21,768 nt of DNA from Silene noctiflora (lineage: Eukaryota > Streptophyta > Magnoliopsida > Caryophyllales > Caryophyllaceae): assembly GCA_009801015.1 (NCBI GenBank), contig VHZZ01002326.1, positions 48,382 to 70,149 on the forward strand, read 5' to 3'. The notes beneath the pieces are model-generated. The model saw only the letters and a program-made list of their open reading frames with translations. It had not been told where the DNA came from and ran no database searches. The translations under genes and the position numbers were made by a program. Position 1 is the stretch's first letter. Each line of letters starts with the position of its first letter. This document shows positions 1 to 9,009 of this stretch, piece by piece.

Positions 1-78
1 TCAACTGATTAAATACAAAGTATACCCTGTGAACCTATAAGAGATTTATACACGTTATCACACTAACTGTGGAGGACA
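1..78. other. Unassigned sequence upstream of the integrase
   Basis: I cannot match these bases to the RNase H-integrase linker expected here. All three plus frames contain a stop within this stretch. It could be a strongly diverged linker or foreign DNA joined to a 5'-truncated element. Confidence 0.4.
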
Positions 79-1395
79 CTGGCTCCAACAGAGGAGTTGA
101 AGAAGGTGATCATGACAGAGGTTCATTGTACACCATATTCGGTGCATCTGGGTGGTGACAAGATGTACCGAGATTTAAAGAAGACCTTCTGGAGGCCGGG
201 GATGAAAAGGGAGACAGCTGAGCTCGTGGCAAGATGTTTGACATGTCATAGGGTGAAAGGTGAGCAGCGTCGACCGCANGGNAAGATNCAGTCNCTTGAG
301 GTGCCNGAGTGGAAGTGGGANTCGATNTCNATGGANTTTATAGTGGGTTTGCCGAAGAGTCAGCAAGGTAATAACATGATATGGGTGATAGTAGACCGTT
401 TGACTAAGTCAGCTCAGTTTATTTCAATGAAAGATACATGGAGTAAGGTTCAAGTGGCTCTTGGATACCGGAAACATGTGGTGAAGTTGCATGGAGTCCC
501 TAAATATATTGTGTCGGATAGAGATGCGAGGTTTATTTCTCGATTTTGACAAGAGTTGCAGGAGTTGATGGGAACGATCTTGAANATGAGTACTGCGTTT
601 CATCCTGCGACAGATGGGCNGACAGAGAGGACAATAAAGACTTTAGAGGACATGTTGCGAGCTTGTGTGATGGANTTTGGGGGTAGCTGNGAAGATAGGT
701 TGGATCTGATTGAGTTCTCTTACAATAACAGCTACCATACGANTATTGGGATGGCACCGTTTGAGGCGTTATATGGAAGGATATGTAGGAGTCCGATTTG
801 GTGGGATGATAGTACCGAGGCAGTGGTTTTAGGACCATGGATGGTTCAGGAGATGGTAGAGCAAGTGAAAGTGATTAGGCAAAAGATGAAAGCGGCCCAG
901 GATCGACAAAAGAGTTATGCAGACATACATCACCGTGATATAGAATTCCAGGTTGAGGATAAGGTTCTTTTGAAAGTATCTCCTATGCGTGGGGTTATGA
1001 GATTTGGGAAAAAAGGGAACTTGAGCCAGAAGTTCATAGGGCCTTATGAGATTTTGGATTGTGTGGGGGAGGTTGCTTATAGATTAGCTTTACCACCANC
1101 CTTGGATCGGGTCCATAATGTGTTTCATGTGTCTCAGTTGCGTAAGTATGTGAGTGATCCTTCACACGTGCTTGAGNTGGAAAACATCGAGTTGGATGAA
1201 TCNTTATCATATCTTGAGNTCCCAAAGCAGATTCTTGATCGCAAGGTCAGAAAAACTAGGTCCGGGGAGACGGTTTTGCTCAAGGTTTTATGGTCTAATC
1301 ATGAGGTAGAGGAAACAACTTGGGAGGCGGAAGAGTCTATGAGGGAGCGATATCCATCTCTTTTTTATCAGGTATGTGTGATTACGGGGACGTAA
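79..1395 (+). pseudogene. Ty3/gypsy (Tekay/Del-like chromovirus) pol C-terminus: integrase + chromodomain, interrupted by one stop
   Basis: This is the C-terminal end of a chromovirus polyprotein; integrase inserts the element cDNA and the chromodomain is thought to bind histone marks. In frame 1 I see the HHCC zinc finger (His near 121 and 148, CLTC at 235-246), then the catalytic core. The first Asp is probably the GAN codon at 334-336, the second is GAT 517-519 in VSDRDARF, and the Glu is GAG 625-627 in DG.TERT, giving the family's D-35-E spacing. The GPY-type region with ALPP and HNVFHVSQLR follows, then a chromodomain at about 1204-1365 (LLKVLWSNHEVEETTWEAE). The frame ends at TAA 1393-1395. 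One TGA at 547-549 interrupts it, where the family has Trp, so the copy is dead. Eighteen N bases fall in the frame. RNase H and RT are absent upstream; homology fades before about position 79. Confidence 0.93.
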
Positions 1396-1596
1396 CCATG
1401 TTTCTTCTAGGGGGTAGGAGATGGTCGCATAAGGATTTGGGCATAATTTTGTGCTAGTATGGTGTAATTCGTTGTTTGTTTTGAGTTAGTTTGTGTTGTA
1501 GTTGGGAGTTTTGGTTATGAGTATGTTTGGTTTGGTTATGAGTATGTTGCTTTTGTTGCGTCATGGGGAATTGGCATTTTGTTTTATGTATGGGTT

Positions 1597-1634
1597 GAAC
1601 TTTGGGGACAAAGTTCCTTTTAAGGAGGGAAGAC
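1597..1634 (+). other. Pre-PPT hairpin and polypurine tract of the chromovirus
   Basis: GAACTTTG (1597-1604), loop GGGA and CAAAGTTC (1609-1616) form a perfect 8-bp stem. The purine-rich tract AAGGAGGGAAGAC (1622-1634) follows and abuts the LTR start TGTAATAC. A PPT primes plus-strand cDNA synthesis in LTR elements. The 200 bases between the pol stop and this hairpin (1396-1596) are non-coding 3' UTR in which I see nothing else. Confidence 0.8.
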
Positions 1635-2828
1635 TGTAATACTACGGTTTTCTGTGTCTGTGGCTACTCTGTNCTTTGTTAACAACGCGAGATTGATATA
1701 TTAACTTTTCCGCCAGCTTCTTTTCACTTTTCATTTTATCTTTTCTTAAAATCACTCAAAGCAAAAAAGAGAACGTAAGTTGTATTTCTACTTCGCGTTG
1801 TTAGCAAATCCAAGGGTTAGAGTCGTCGGATTTTTGAGTTCTTTACACCGTTGCGATCGTCGTCTTGTGGGTAGATTTGTGTACCGTTTTTATATTGTTT
1901 CGTTTATTTTGTTTAAACCCTAATTGGGTGAATTGGGGGGTAATTAGGGTTGTTATTGTTATTGGTTGTGATTGTATGATTATGTGTGTATAGGAGGTGA
2001 TTTCGTAGAGGAGCATTTTTGATCGTTGAGTTGACTGCGTGGTGATTGCTATTCAGGTAGGGTTTCCCTAATCGGTTATTGATTACATGGTTGTGACTAT
2101 TGATATGTATTTATGGATGTTGGGTGTTGTTGGTTATTGTTGTTGTTTAATTATTGAATGTGTTGTCTATGTTGTGAGGCGCGCCCTCGGCTGAGTGGGG
2201 TCACTTGCGGGAGTGATTTCACTCCCTTGATTCTCCCTTTGTGGAACCCGCCACAGAAGGGGATGTGCACATTAATGAACATGGGTTTTACGCTCGGATT
2301 GGATGAACGGGGATTTGGTGGGTACGGCTGCGGTCCCCCACTGGCGGAGTGAAATACCTATTGTGTTGGTATTTCGGAAGGGCTACACACTTTAGTGTGT
2401 AGTCGGAGATATGGTGTATTGGTGGAGTTGATGGTGTGTATGTTTTACTCTTGTATTTGGATGTGTGTTGTCAGTAACTGACCCCGTTTTATGTTTTGAA
2501 AACTATGGTGATCCATTCGGAGATGGTGAGCAGTTATTGAGCAGGTTTGATAGACACGCATGGGATAGCCGGGTTGAGTCACCACGTGATGATAGAAGTC
2601 TTCCGTTGAGTCGGAGTTTTGCTACTTGTAGTTTGTTAGATCTTTTGAGATGGTTGTACCTTTTGTCAAGACAGTTTTGGCTTTGACATGTAAACAGTTT
2701 AAATTCATTTATTAAAGCACGTTTCGTTATTGTCAATTTGATATTCATTGTCTCGGGAAACCGAGATGGTAGCACTCATGTGACTAAGGTGGACTTGGTA
2801 AGACACTTTGGTGTATGGGGGTGTTACA
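1635..2828 (+). mobile_element. 3' LTR of the plus-strand chromovirus (1194 bp)
   Basis: The LTR starts TGTAATAC directly after the PPT and ends GTGTTACA at 2828; the ends are near-inverted. The middle holds a GC-rich block at about 2175-2345 with a perfect hairpin GGGAGTGA-TT-TCACTCCC (2209-2226) and the core GGGGATGTGCACATTAAT (2259-2276), which recurs exactly in the solo LTR at 18797-18814 on the other strand. A second hairpin lies at 2751-2766 near the 3' end. The short ORFs readable here overlap the LTR and are not genes. The 5' LTR is outside the window, so target-site duplication cannot be tested; the first flanking bases are GATAG (2829-2833). Confidence 0.88.
2751..2766 (+). other. 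LTR 3'-end hairpin with GAAA loop
   Basis: TCTCGG-GAAA-CCGAGA is a perfect 6-bp stem closed by a GNRA-type tetraloop, ending 62 bases before the LTR end. Equivalent hairpins occur in the other four chromovirus-type LTRs of the window, with different stem and loop bases. Confidence 0.65.
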
Positions 2829-3596
2829 GATAGTACATATCCAAATGAATTATTGCTTTATTACTTTTATCACATTACACATATTACATATGTTGTAACT
2901 TGGTTTGTCATATAGTTATATTTTAAATAGGCTAGTATATGTATTCCATAGACGAATACAGCTATGTATTGCTTGTTTATAGAGTGGTTAAGCATATTTG
3001 TCATTATTGCCATTGTTCATCAGTTTTGGGTTATTACCTTTTGTTTGCTATTACCCCATATTGTTTGGTATTTGTCATATACAGAGTTATTTTCTATGCG
3101 TATCCTTATTGATCAATTAGACCAATTGTGTTTTTGGTCATTAAGATTTCTATATACATTGGGCTATTAGTATATGGACTAAAGTTAATGTTGAGTGATT
3201 CAAAATTTTATTAGTTAGAAAATAGCCACAACATATCTAATTAATTAAAATTTTATTTTGGAATCACATGTGGAAACTAGACATTATTTGTGATAAGTCG
3301 TATGCAATATAATGAGACTTACTCACATGAATCTTATTGTATGTATTTGTATGACTAATTAGGATGATATATTGAATCTTGTTTCTTAATCTACCCACAA
3401 GAGTTAAGAGATGTATATGATTTGATAGTATTGTCATTAAGATGAATTTTTTATGTATCTAATTGAGTAAAACTTTAGCCCAAAGGCAAGTTTTATGTCT
3501 CTAGATTCATACTTGAGCATGATTTACATTGGCAAAACATGATTAAGTTTAAATTCTGAACTTTTGTAATAAGCATGTTATTTATTATATTTGCAG
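2829..3596 (+). other. Copia leader, probably intronic, ending in a splice acceptor
   Basis: This AT-rich, non-coding stretch lies between the chromovirus LTR and the copia gag. It ends in a T-rich tract and TTTGCAG (3590-3596), a good plant 3' splice site, immediately before the gag reading frame. No in-frame ATG lies between the acceptor and the conserved gag sequence; the ATG at 3621 is out of frame. With the ATG plus splice donor in the 3' LTR at 8224-8239, this suggests a 5' leader intron. No copia 5' LTR, TATA box or primer-binding site is visible here, so the left part of the element was probably separated by the chromovirus insertion. Confidence 0.55.
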
Positions 3597-4370
3597 CAAT
3601 TTCACCTGGGAGTTCTATTGATGTTAAATTTGACATTTCTGAATTGAATGGTGATAATTATAAGGTCTGGAAAGAGAGAATGCTACTGCAGTTGGGATGG
3701 TTAGATATTGATTATGCTATTCAGAAAGATGAACCACTTGAAATAACTAAACAAAGCACTAAAGACGCAGTTGATCTTTATGAAAAGTGGGAGAAATCTA
3801 ATCGTCTCTCCATAATGTTCATAAAGACCAAAATGTGTGCTAGTATTCGTGATTCTCTCGATCAGCATACTAAAGTTAAAGATCTAATTAAGGCCATTGA
3901 TTAGCAGTTTGCAACTTTTGATAAAGTTCTTGCTAGTACCTTAATAATGCACTTTTCATATTTGAGGCTCACTGAGACTAAAGGAGTGCGTGATTACATC
4001 ATACGTACTAGGGAATTGCAGCTCAACTTATGACTTTGGAAGTTACCATGTGTGGCTCTTTCCTTGTGCACTTCCTTTTATGCACTCTTTCTCCAATATA
4101 TGCTCTTTTTAAGATCTCTTACAACACACATAAGGATAAATGGTCAACTACTGAACTTATGGCCATGTGTGCTCAAGAGGAGGGTATATTGTTGATGGAG
4201 CAAGGTGAAAAGGTGAACCTTACTATTGGTTCTCCTTCAAAAAGGCAAAAGGGTCACACTAAAGATAAGGGAAAGGAAAAGATTTCATGTGATCAAAGAA
4301 GGAGTCTACGTGTTTTTTCTGTAAAAAGAAGGGATACTTGAAGATAGACTCCATTAAGTTTAAGACTTTG
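3597..4370 (+). pseudogene. Ty1/copia gag, broken
   Basis: Gag forms the virus-like particle. The start matches copia gag of the TNT1-94-annotated type: ISPGSSIDVKFDISELNGD, then a KVWKERMLLQLG motif. A TAG at 3902-3904 replaces a likely Gln, and reading continues in the same frame to TGA near 4030. The frame then shifts to one containing KISYNTHKDKWS and AQEEGILLMEQGEKVNL (ending near 4300). It shifts again into the zinc knuckle at 4311-4352. The knuckle reads C-x2-C-x4-Y-x4-S, so the His and last Cys of the CCHC box are lost. At least two frameshifts and one stop make this non-functional. The true start codon probably comes from the LTR by splicing. Confidence 0.85.
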
Positions 4371-4436
4371 TTAAAGAAGAAAGGTAATTTTCATGCGTTT
4401 GTTTCTTATAAGTCTAATATGGTTTATGTTTATCAT

Positions 4437-4522
4437 AATAAATGGTGCATTGATTCTGGAACTACAATCCATGTTTCGAAATAGATTACAAGGTGTGACA
4501 AACCTAAGGAAACCAGTGGGCA
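4437..4522 (+). pseudogene. Copia aspartic protease remnant
   Basis: In frame with the zinc knuckle, KWCIDSGTTIHVS carries the catalytic D-S-G triad (GAT 4452-4454, TCT, GGA 4458-4460) of the retropepsin that cleaves the polyprotein. It stops at TAG 4482-4484. The next recognisable coding begins in another frame at 4523, so a frameshift separates it from the pre-integrase region. Confidence 0.75.
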
Positions 4523-5729
4523 GTGAACTTTCAAAACCAGATTAGTTCACATGTGGAGGCCATTGAGACATGCAGCTTAATATTAGGTAGTGGTTTTAAT
4601 TTGCATTTGAAAAAGACATTTTATGTTCCAAATTTATTTAGAAATTTGATTTCAGTATCAAGACTTATACCTTTGGGTTTTGCCTTTAATTTTCCAGACT
4701 TTAGATTTAGTATTCTTAGAAATTCTGAAATTATTGGTTATGGTCTTTTGTCTGATAATTTATATCATCTTGAATTGCAAAATGATATCACTTATAATTC
4801 TATGCATGTTAATGATGGTTTAAAACGTTGTATTATGAATGAGAATTCCTCTATTTTATTGCAACGGAGATTGGGGCATATCTCCATTGAGAGGGTAAAA
4901 AGGTTAGTAAAGGATGGAGTACTTGATACCTTTGACTTTACTTATTTTGATACTTGTGTTAGTTGCATTAAGGGTAAGCAAACTAACATGTCAAAGAAAA
5001 GGTGCAACGAGGAGTTCTAACCTATTAGACATCATAGATACGGATATTTGTTGTCCAGAATTGAACGCTGATATTCCAAAATGTTTTATCACCTTTATTG
5101 ATGATTATTCACGTTATATGTATATTTACTTACTTCGTTCTAAGGATGAAGCTTTTGATGCCTTTAAATTGTTTAAGGTTGAAGTAGAGAATCTATTCGG
5201 TAAACTTATTATGATTGTGAGATCTGATAGAGGTGGTGAATACTACGGTAGATGCACTGAGAACGGACAAGCACCTGGTCTATTTGCTAAATTTCTTTAA
5301 GAATATGGGATTTTTGCCCAATACACTATGCTTGGTTCTCTAGACCAAAATGGTGTAGCAGAAAGAAGAAATAGGACATTAATTGAGATGGTGCGTTGTA
5401 TGAGAAGTAATGTTAAACTTTCTTCATTTTAGATTGATGATTTTAAGACGGCAGCGTATATATTAAATCGGGTTCCTTCCAAGACTATATCTAAGACACC
5501 TTTTGAGTTATTTAAATGATGAAAACCGAGTTTGAGACATTTACGCATTTGGGGATGGCCGTCGGAGGTGAGAGTGTATAATCCACAAGAAAATAAATTT
5601 GATCCAAGGACTATTAGTAGGTACTGCATTGGATATGCCGAAAAATCTAAGAGCTATAGATTTTATTGTCCATCTCAAAATACGAGGATTGTGGAATCAA
5701 GATATGCTAATTTCTTGGGAATGACTTGA
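4523..5729 (+). pseudogene. Copia GAG-pre-integrase and integrase, broken
   Basis: 4523-5020 encodes the rest of the protease region (HLKKTFYVPNLFRNLISVSRL) and the GAG-pre-integrase zinc finger (RRLGHISIERVKRL, then CVSCIKGKQ). A frameshift near 5014 moves reading to frame 3. There the integrase core shows DTDICCPE, DDYSRYMYIY, RSDRGGEY and NGVAERRNRTL, which supply the D-D-E catalytic set. Stops interrupt that frame at 5298-5300, 5430-5432 (probably a former Trp) and 5517-5519, but homology continues through RVPSKTISKTPFELF and a GWPSEVRVYNPQE segment to about 5720. Another frameshift at about 5720 leads into the linker. The domain order fits Ty1/copia (integrase before RT), and the copy cannot make active integrase. 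Confidence 0.9.
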
Positions 5730-6206
5730 TCAGTGGGAGTAACCTAATTCAGGACAATGTCCTAGAGAGGGATCATCATGAAGTTTCACCCTCTGATTGA
5801 AGTGACATATTGGTTGTTATTCACATTCCTCAATTTCAATCGTATGTTAGACAACTAGTGATAGAAATTCTACAAAATGTCGACCAAAATACGGTAGATC
5901 ATAATCAAGAAGAAGTTCACCGTGATGATGAACATGTTTCATTAAGAAGATCTATTCGTGAAAGGAGATCATCTATTCCTGATGACTATGAAGTATATCT
6001 ACAAGAATTGGATTATAATGTTGGAGCTGATAATGATCCTATGTCGTTTTCACAAGTCGTAAGTTCTACAGATTCTAGCTTATGGATGAATGTTATGAAA
6101 TATGAGATGAATTCTATGGCATCTAATCGGATTTGGGATCTCGTTGTATTACCTAATGGTGTAAAACTTATTAGATGCAAGTGGGTCTACAAGACTAAAA
6201 GAGATT
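5720..6206 (+). pseudogene. Copia integrase-RT linker and start of RT
   Basis: Frame 2 reads from NDLISGSN at 5720 through a stop at about 5800, then openly from 5810 to 6232. It includes the basic SLRRSIRERRSSIPDDYEVY motif typical of the copia linker before RT. The RT N-terminus follows: SSLWMNVMKYEMNSM and NRIWDLVVLPNG, then [10 protein letters not shown]. At about 6206 the frame shifts to frame 3, where FGNIERHK continues the RT. Confidence 0.8.
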
Positions 6207-7079
6207 CACTTTGGAAACATCGAGAGACATAAGGTAAGGATCGTTGTTAAAGGATCCACTCAAAAGGAAGGAATCGACTACACGAAGACTTTTTCTCCTG
6301 TATCAAAGAAGGATCCACTCAAAAGGAAGGAATCGACTACATAAGTAGCTCATTTTGATTACGAATTACATCATATAGATGTGAAAACAACATTTCTCAA
6401 TGGTGATTTAGAAGAAGAGGTTTATATGAAACAACCTGAAGGTTTCTTCTCTAAAGATGGTGAGCTTTTGATTTGTAAGCTAAATAAGTCTATATACGGT
6501 TTAAAACAAGTTTCCCTCCAATGGTATAAGAAGTTCCATGAAGTGATTTCTTTTTTCGGTTTCGACGAAAATATAATGGATCAATTTATATATCTTAAGG
6601 TCAGTGGGAGTAAAGTTTATTTTCTAGTGTTGTATGTGGATGATATTTTGCTAGCAACCAATGATAAAGGTTTGGTACATGAGGTGAAACAATTCCTTTT
6701 AAGTAATTTTGATATGAAGGATATGGGTGAGGCATCTTATATCATTGACATTAAGATCCATAGAGATAGATCTCGAGGCATTTTGGGATTGTCTCAAGAA
6801 GCCTATATCAATAAAGTACTTGAAATATTTAGGATGAAAGATTGTTCGCCAAGTGTAGTACCAATTGTGAAAGTTGACCGGTTCTGTTTGGACCAGTGTC
6901 CCATGAATGACATTGAGATAGATCAAATGAAGAATATTCCATGTACTTCAACTGTTGGTAGCATTATGTATGCTCGGGTCTGTACCAGACCCGACATTGC
7001 ATATGCGGTTGGAGTGTTAGGAAGATATCAGAGTAACCCAGGTCTTGATCACTGGAAGGCTGCAAAGAAAGTGTTGTGA
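6207..7079 (+). pseudogene. Copia reverse transcriptase, broken
   Basis: This is the RT core that copies element RNA into cDNA. Frame 3 shows [10 protein letters not shown] at about 6252-6281 and TFSPVSKK, then a foreign patch with a stop at 6342-6344. It resumes with VAHFDYELHHIDVKTTFLNGD, KQPEGF, LNKSIYGLKQ and the catalytic YVDD at 6633-6644. The C-terminal part has MKDMGEASYI, RMKDCSPSVVPIVK, and TRPDIAYAVGVLGRYQSNPG. It ends at TGA 7077-7079, where the family usually has Arg. The YVDD box is intact, but the patch and stops make the domain non-functional. Similarity is to copia pols often annotated as TNT 1-94-like. Confidence 0.93.
6250..6341 (+). repeat. 33-bp direct duplication, 59 bp apart, within RT
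   Basis: The same 33 bases occur at 6250-6282 and 6309-6341. The second copy replaces the segment that normally lies between SPVSKKD and VAHFD and introduces a stop. It begins where AAGAAGGAT resembles TAAAGGAT, which looks like a short-homology template switch. Confidence 0.85.
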
Positions 7080-7619
7080 TACCTTTAAGGTACTAAGGAT
7101 TACATGCTTATGTATAGACAGATTGAGAATCTTGAAGTTTTAGGTTATTCCAACTCCGACTACGCTGGTTGCATAGATTCACGTAAATCCCCATCAAGAT
7201 ATGTGTTTATGCTAGCTGATGGAGCTGTGTCATAGAGGAGTGTAAACCAAACCTTGACGACTACTTCTACTATGGAGGCTGAATTCGTATCTTATTTTGA
7301 GGCTACCTCACATGGTGTTTGGTTGAAAAGTTTCATATTTGGGCTCAGAGTTGTTGACTCTATTTGTAGGCCACTAAGAATGTATTGTGATAAATCAGTT
7401 GTTGTGTTTATGGCTAAGAATAATAGAAGTCGAAGTCGAAGTAAACACATCGACATAAAGTATCTAGCCATAAAAGAGCGTGTCCAGGAAAAGAAAGTGA
7501 TCATCATTGAACCCATTAACCCAGAGTTTATGATTGCAGATCCCTTGACTAAAGACATGCCAATTAAGAGTTTCAAGGATCATATAGTGAGAATGGGACT
7601 TGATTCCATTATGTAGTAC
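7080..7619 (+). pseudogene. Copia RNase H and C-terminal tail, broken
   Basis: Frame 3 continues past the RT stop. RNase H degrades the RNA strand of the hybrid during cDNA synthesis. Visible features are GTKDYMLMY, then SNSDYAGCIDSRKS (first Asp), TSTMEAEFVSYFEATSHGVW (Glu) and MYCDKSVVVFMAKN (Asp), followed by SKHIDIKYLAI and the tail MIADPLTKDMP to the stop at 7614-7616. Stops at 7086-7088 (probably former Gln) and 7233-7235 (probably former Trp) disrupt it. The end of the polyprotein is intact. Confidence 0.92.
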
Positions 7620-7881
7620 ATTCATTAAGTTTTCTACGAAACTTTTATTTTGTTGGATATTTGCTCATTTGGATTTATATGCGCATATTTATGAAGTTAT
7701 GTTGAGAAATATCATTTTGTTTGAACCTCGAGTAAACATGGGGTTTACTCATTAAGTTAAATGTGTGTGGTGTGAGTGACTTGATATATTGTGATACATG
7801 GAAGATTAATTCTCGCTCTAAGAGAATTCGTCACCATGATCCATATGTTGTGTCTCTTGTTAAATGGACCAAGTAGGAGAA
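7620..7881 (+). other. Copia 3' UTR with polypurine tract
   Basis: This is non-coding sequence between pol and the 3' LTR. It ends in the purine-rich AAGTAGGAGAA (about 7871-7881), the likely PPT, directly before TGTAAGATAT. An AATTCTC/GAGAATT inverted repeat lies near 7809-7829. Confidence 0.65.
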
Positions 7882-8063
7882 TGTAAGATATTTCATAAAA
7901 TAAATAAGTATTACAATAATATTTAATTAAATTATTTTATGGAAATTAAGTTGATCCATTGTGTGGTGGGATTTACCTAGGATTCCATTCCCACTATTAT
8001 CTCCCATAACTTACCACTCACAATTTAGGAAACCGTTCAGTTGACTCTTTGATGGCAAGAATC

Positions 8064-8071
8064 TATATAAA
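8064..8071 (+). promoter_or_regulatory. TATA box of the copia LTR
   Basis: TATATAAA sits 182 bases into the LTR and is followed by GGGAATA. The position fits the U3 promoter of a short copia LTR, with transcription starting about 30 bases downstream. Confidence 0.65.
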
Positions 8072-8223
8072 GGGAATATATTTATTCTGATTAAGGTTCA
8101 CCAAGCCTACCTTATTAAGAAACTACACCATCTAAATTGTGAGGTTGAATGTTTGAAAATTAAGTCAGATATGGGGATTTAGAATTCGGGTTATTCATTA
8201 AGACGGATCATTTATTTAAAGCA

Positions 8224-8239
8224 ATGACTCTAGGTAAGT
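8224..8239 (+). other. LTR-borne gag start codon and 5' splice donor
   Basis: ATG ACT CTA G (8224-8233) is followed directly by GTAAGT (8234-8239), a consensus plant donor (AG|GTAAGT). The interrupted fourth codon G| is completed in frame by CA at the gag-side acceptor (3597). In a complete element the same sequence would lie in the 5' LTR, upstream of gag. Splicing would therefore supply the initiator Met and three codons. Confidence 0.55.
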
Positions 8240-8326
8240 AATTGATATCTTTTAACGCTTTCATATTCAATTTATACATGTTCATTATGAGAGTAGAACT
8301 TATTAATTTAAATTATGAAATTTACA

Positions 8327-8683
8327 TTGTGTTTATATACTTCTATATCTACTTAGTTTGTCAACAAAATCCCCTATCTCTATTCACTAATCCACTTAAT
8401 CAACTCCAAAAGGAAACTCATGATCAGCTGATGCTAAAGAGTTAAAAATCTTGAAAATAAAAAGCTACTTTCAAGTTTCAACGCAAGAATGATTAGAGGT
8501 CCTTTAAAGCCGGCATATTAAATTCATAGGATCCATATGTTTATTGTTTGCCTATGTTTTTGGGTTAATTTGCTGTATGCAATTTTAAATGTCCGTCGCT
8601 AGAAAGACTTGGGAACCATTGAAAAAGTTTACTTACATTTACGTTAAAGACAAACATTATGACAAATATAAGCCTTATCATAC
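8327..8683. other. AT-rich non-coding stretch
   Basis: This lies between the tentative copia LTR border and the first MITE end. I see no coding similarity and no repeat structure. Part may still belong to the copia LTR if its border is further right. Confidence 0.5.
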
Positions 8684-8856
8684 TACTCCTCCGTCTCTGC
8701 CAATTATTGTCCTTTGATTTTGGCACAAAGATTAAGAAAAAAAAAAGAGCCAATTATTAGACAAGTGGACCAAATTGGGTATGAATGATCAAATTGTTCA
8801 TCAAATAGATTCCTAAAATAAAAAGGACAATAATTAACCGAGACACAAAAAAATAA
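8684..8856. mobile_element. Stowaway-like MITE remnant
   Basis: The left end, TA-CTCCTCCGTCTC at 8684-8697, resembles the Stowaway terminus (CTCCCTCCGT type) at a TA target. The inner part AATTATTGTCCTTT (8703-8716) is repeated inverted at about 8824-8837, followed by GAGAC and a decayed end. There is no coding capacity. Such elements are moved by Tc1/mariner transposases. Confidence 0.55.
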
Positions 8857-9009
8857 AATAGAACAACATGTTGAGCTATATTAAATTTTAACATAAAATA
8901 CCACTTTATTGCAATCGCTGCAACCTATATAAATGCTTCTTTATGTGAGGCATATTATAATTCTTTGCGGTGCAAAATTACTATGTTTTATTTCTTTAAT
9001 TTTTGTGAC

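Larger units (their letters stand above)
7882..8326 (+). mobile_element. Copia 3' LTR (3' border tentative)
   Basis: The left border is set by the PPT and TGTAA. The best right border is TTACA at 8322-8326, giving TGTAA...TTACA ends and 445 bp. It cannot be confirmed because the 5' LTR and target-site duplication are not in the window. It contains a TATA box and, downstream, an ATG followed by a splice donor. The AT-rich ORF across 8242-8445 spans the border and is not a gene. Confidence 0.6.

Noticed and set aside
2158..2775. ORFs on both strands after the chromovirus pol
   Set aside because: They lie inside the 3' LTR and have no protein-like conservation.
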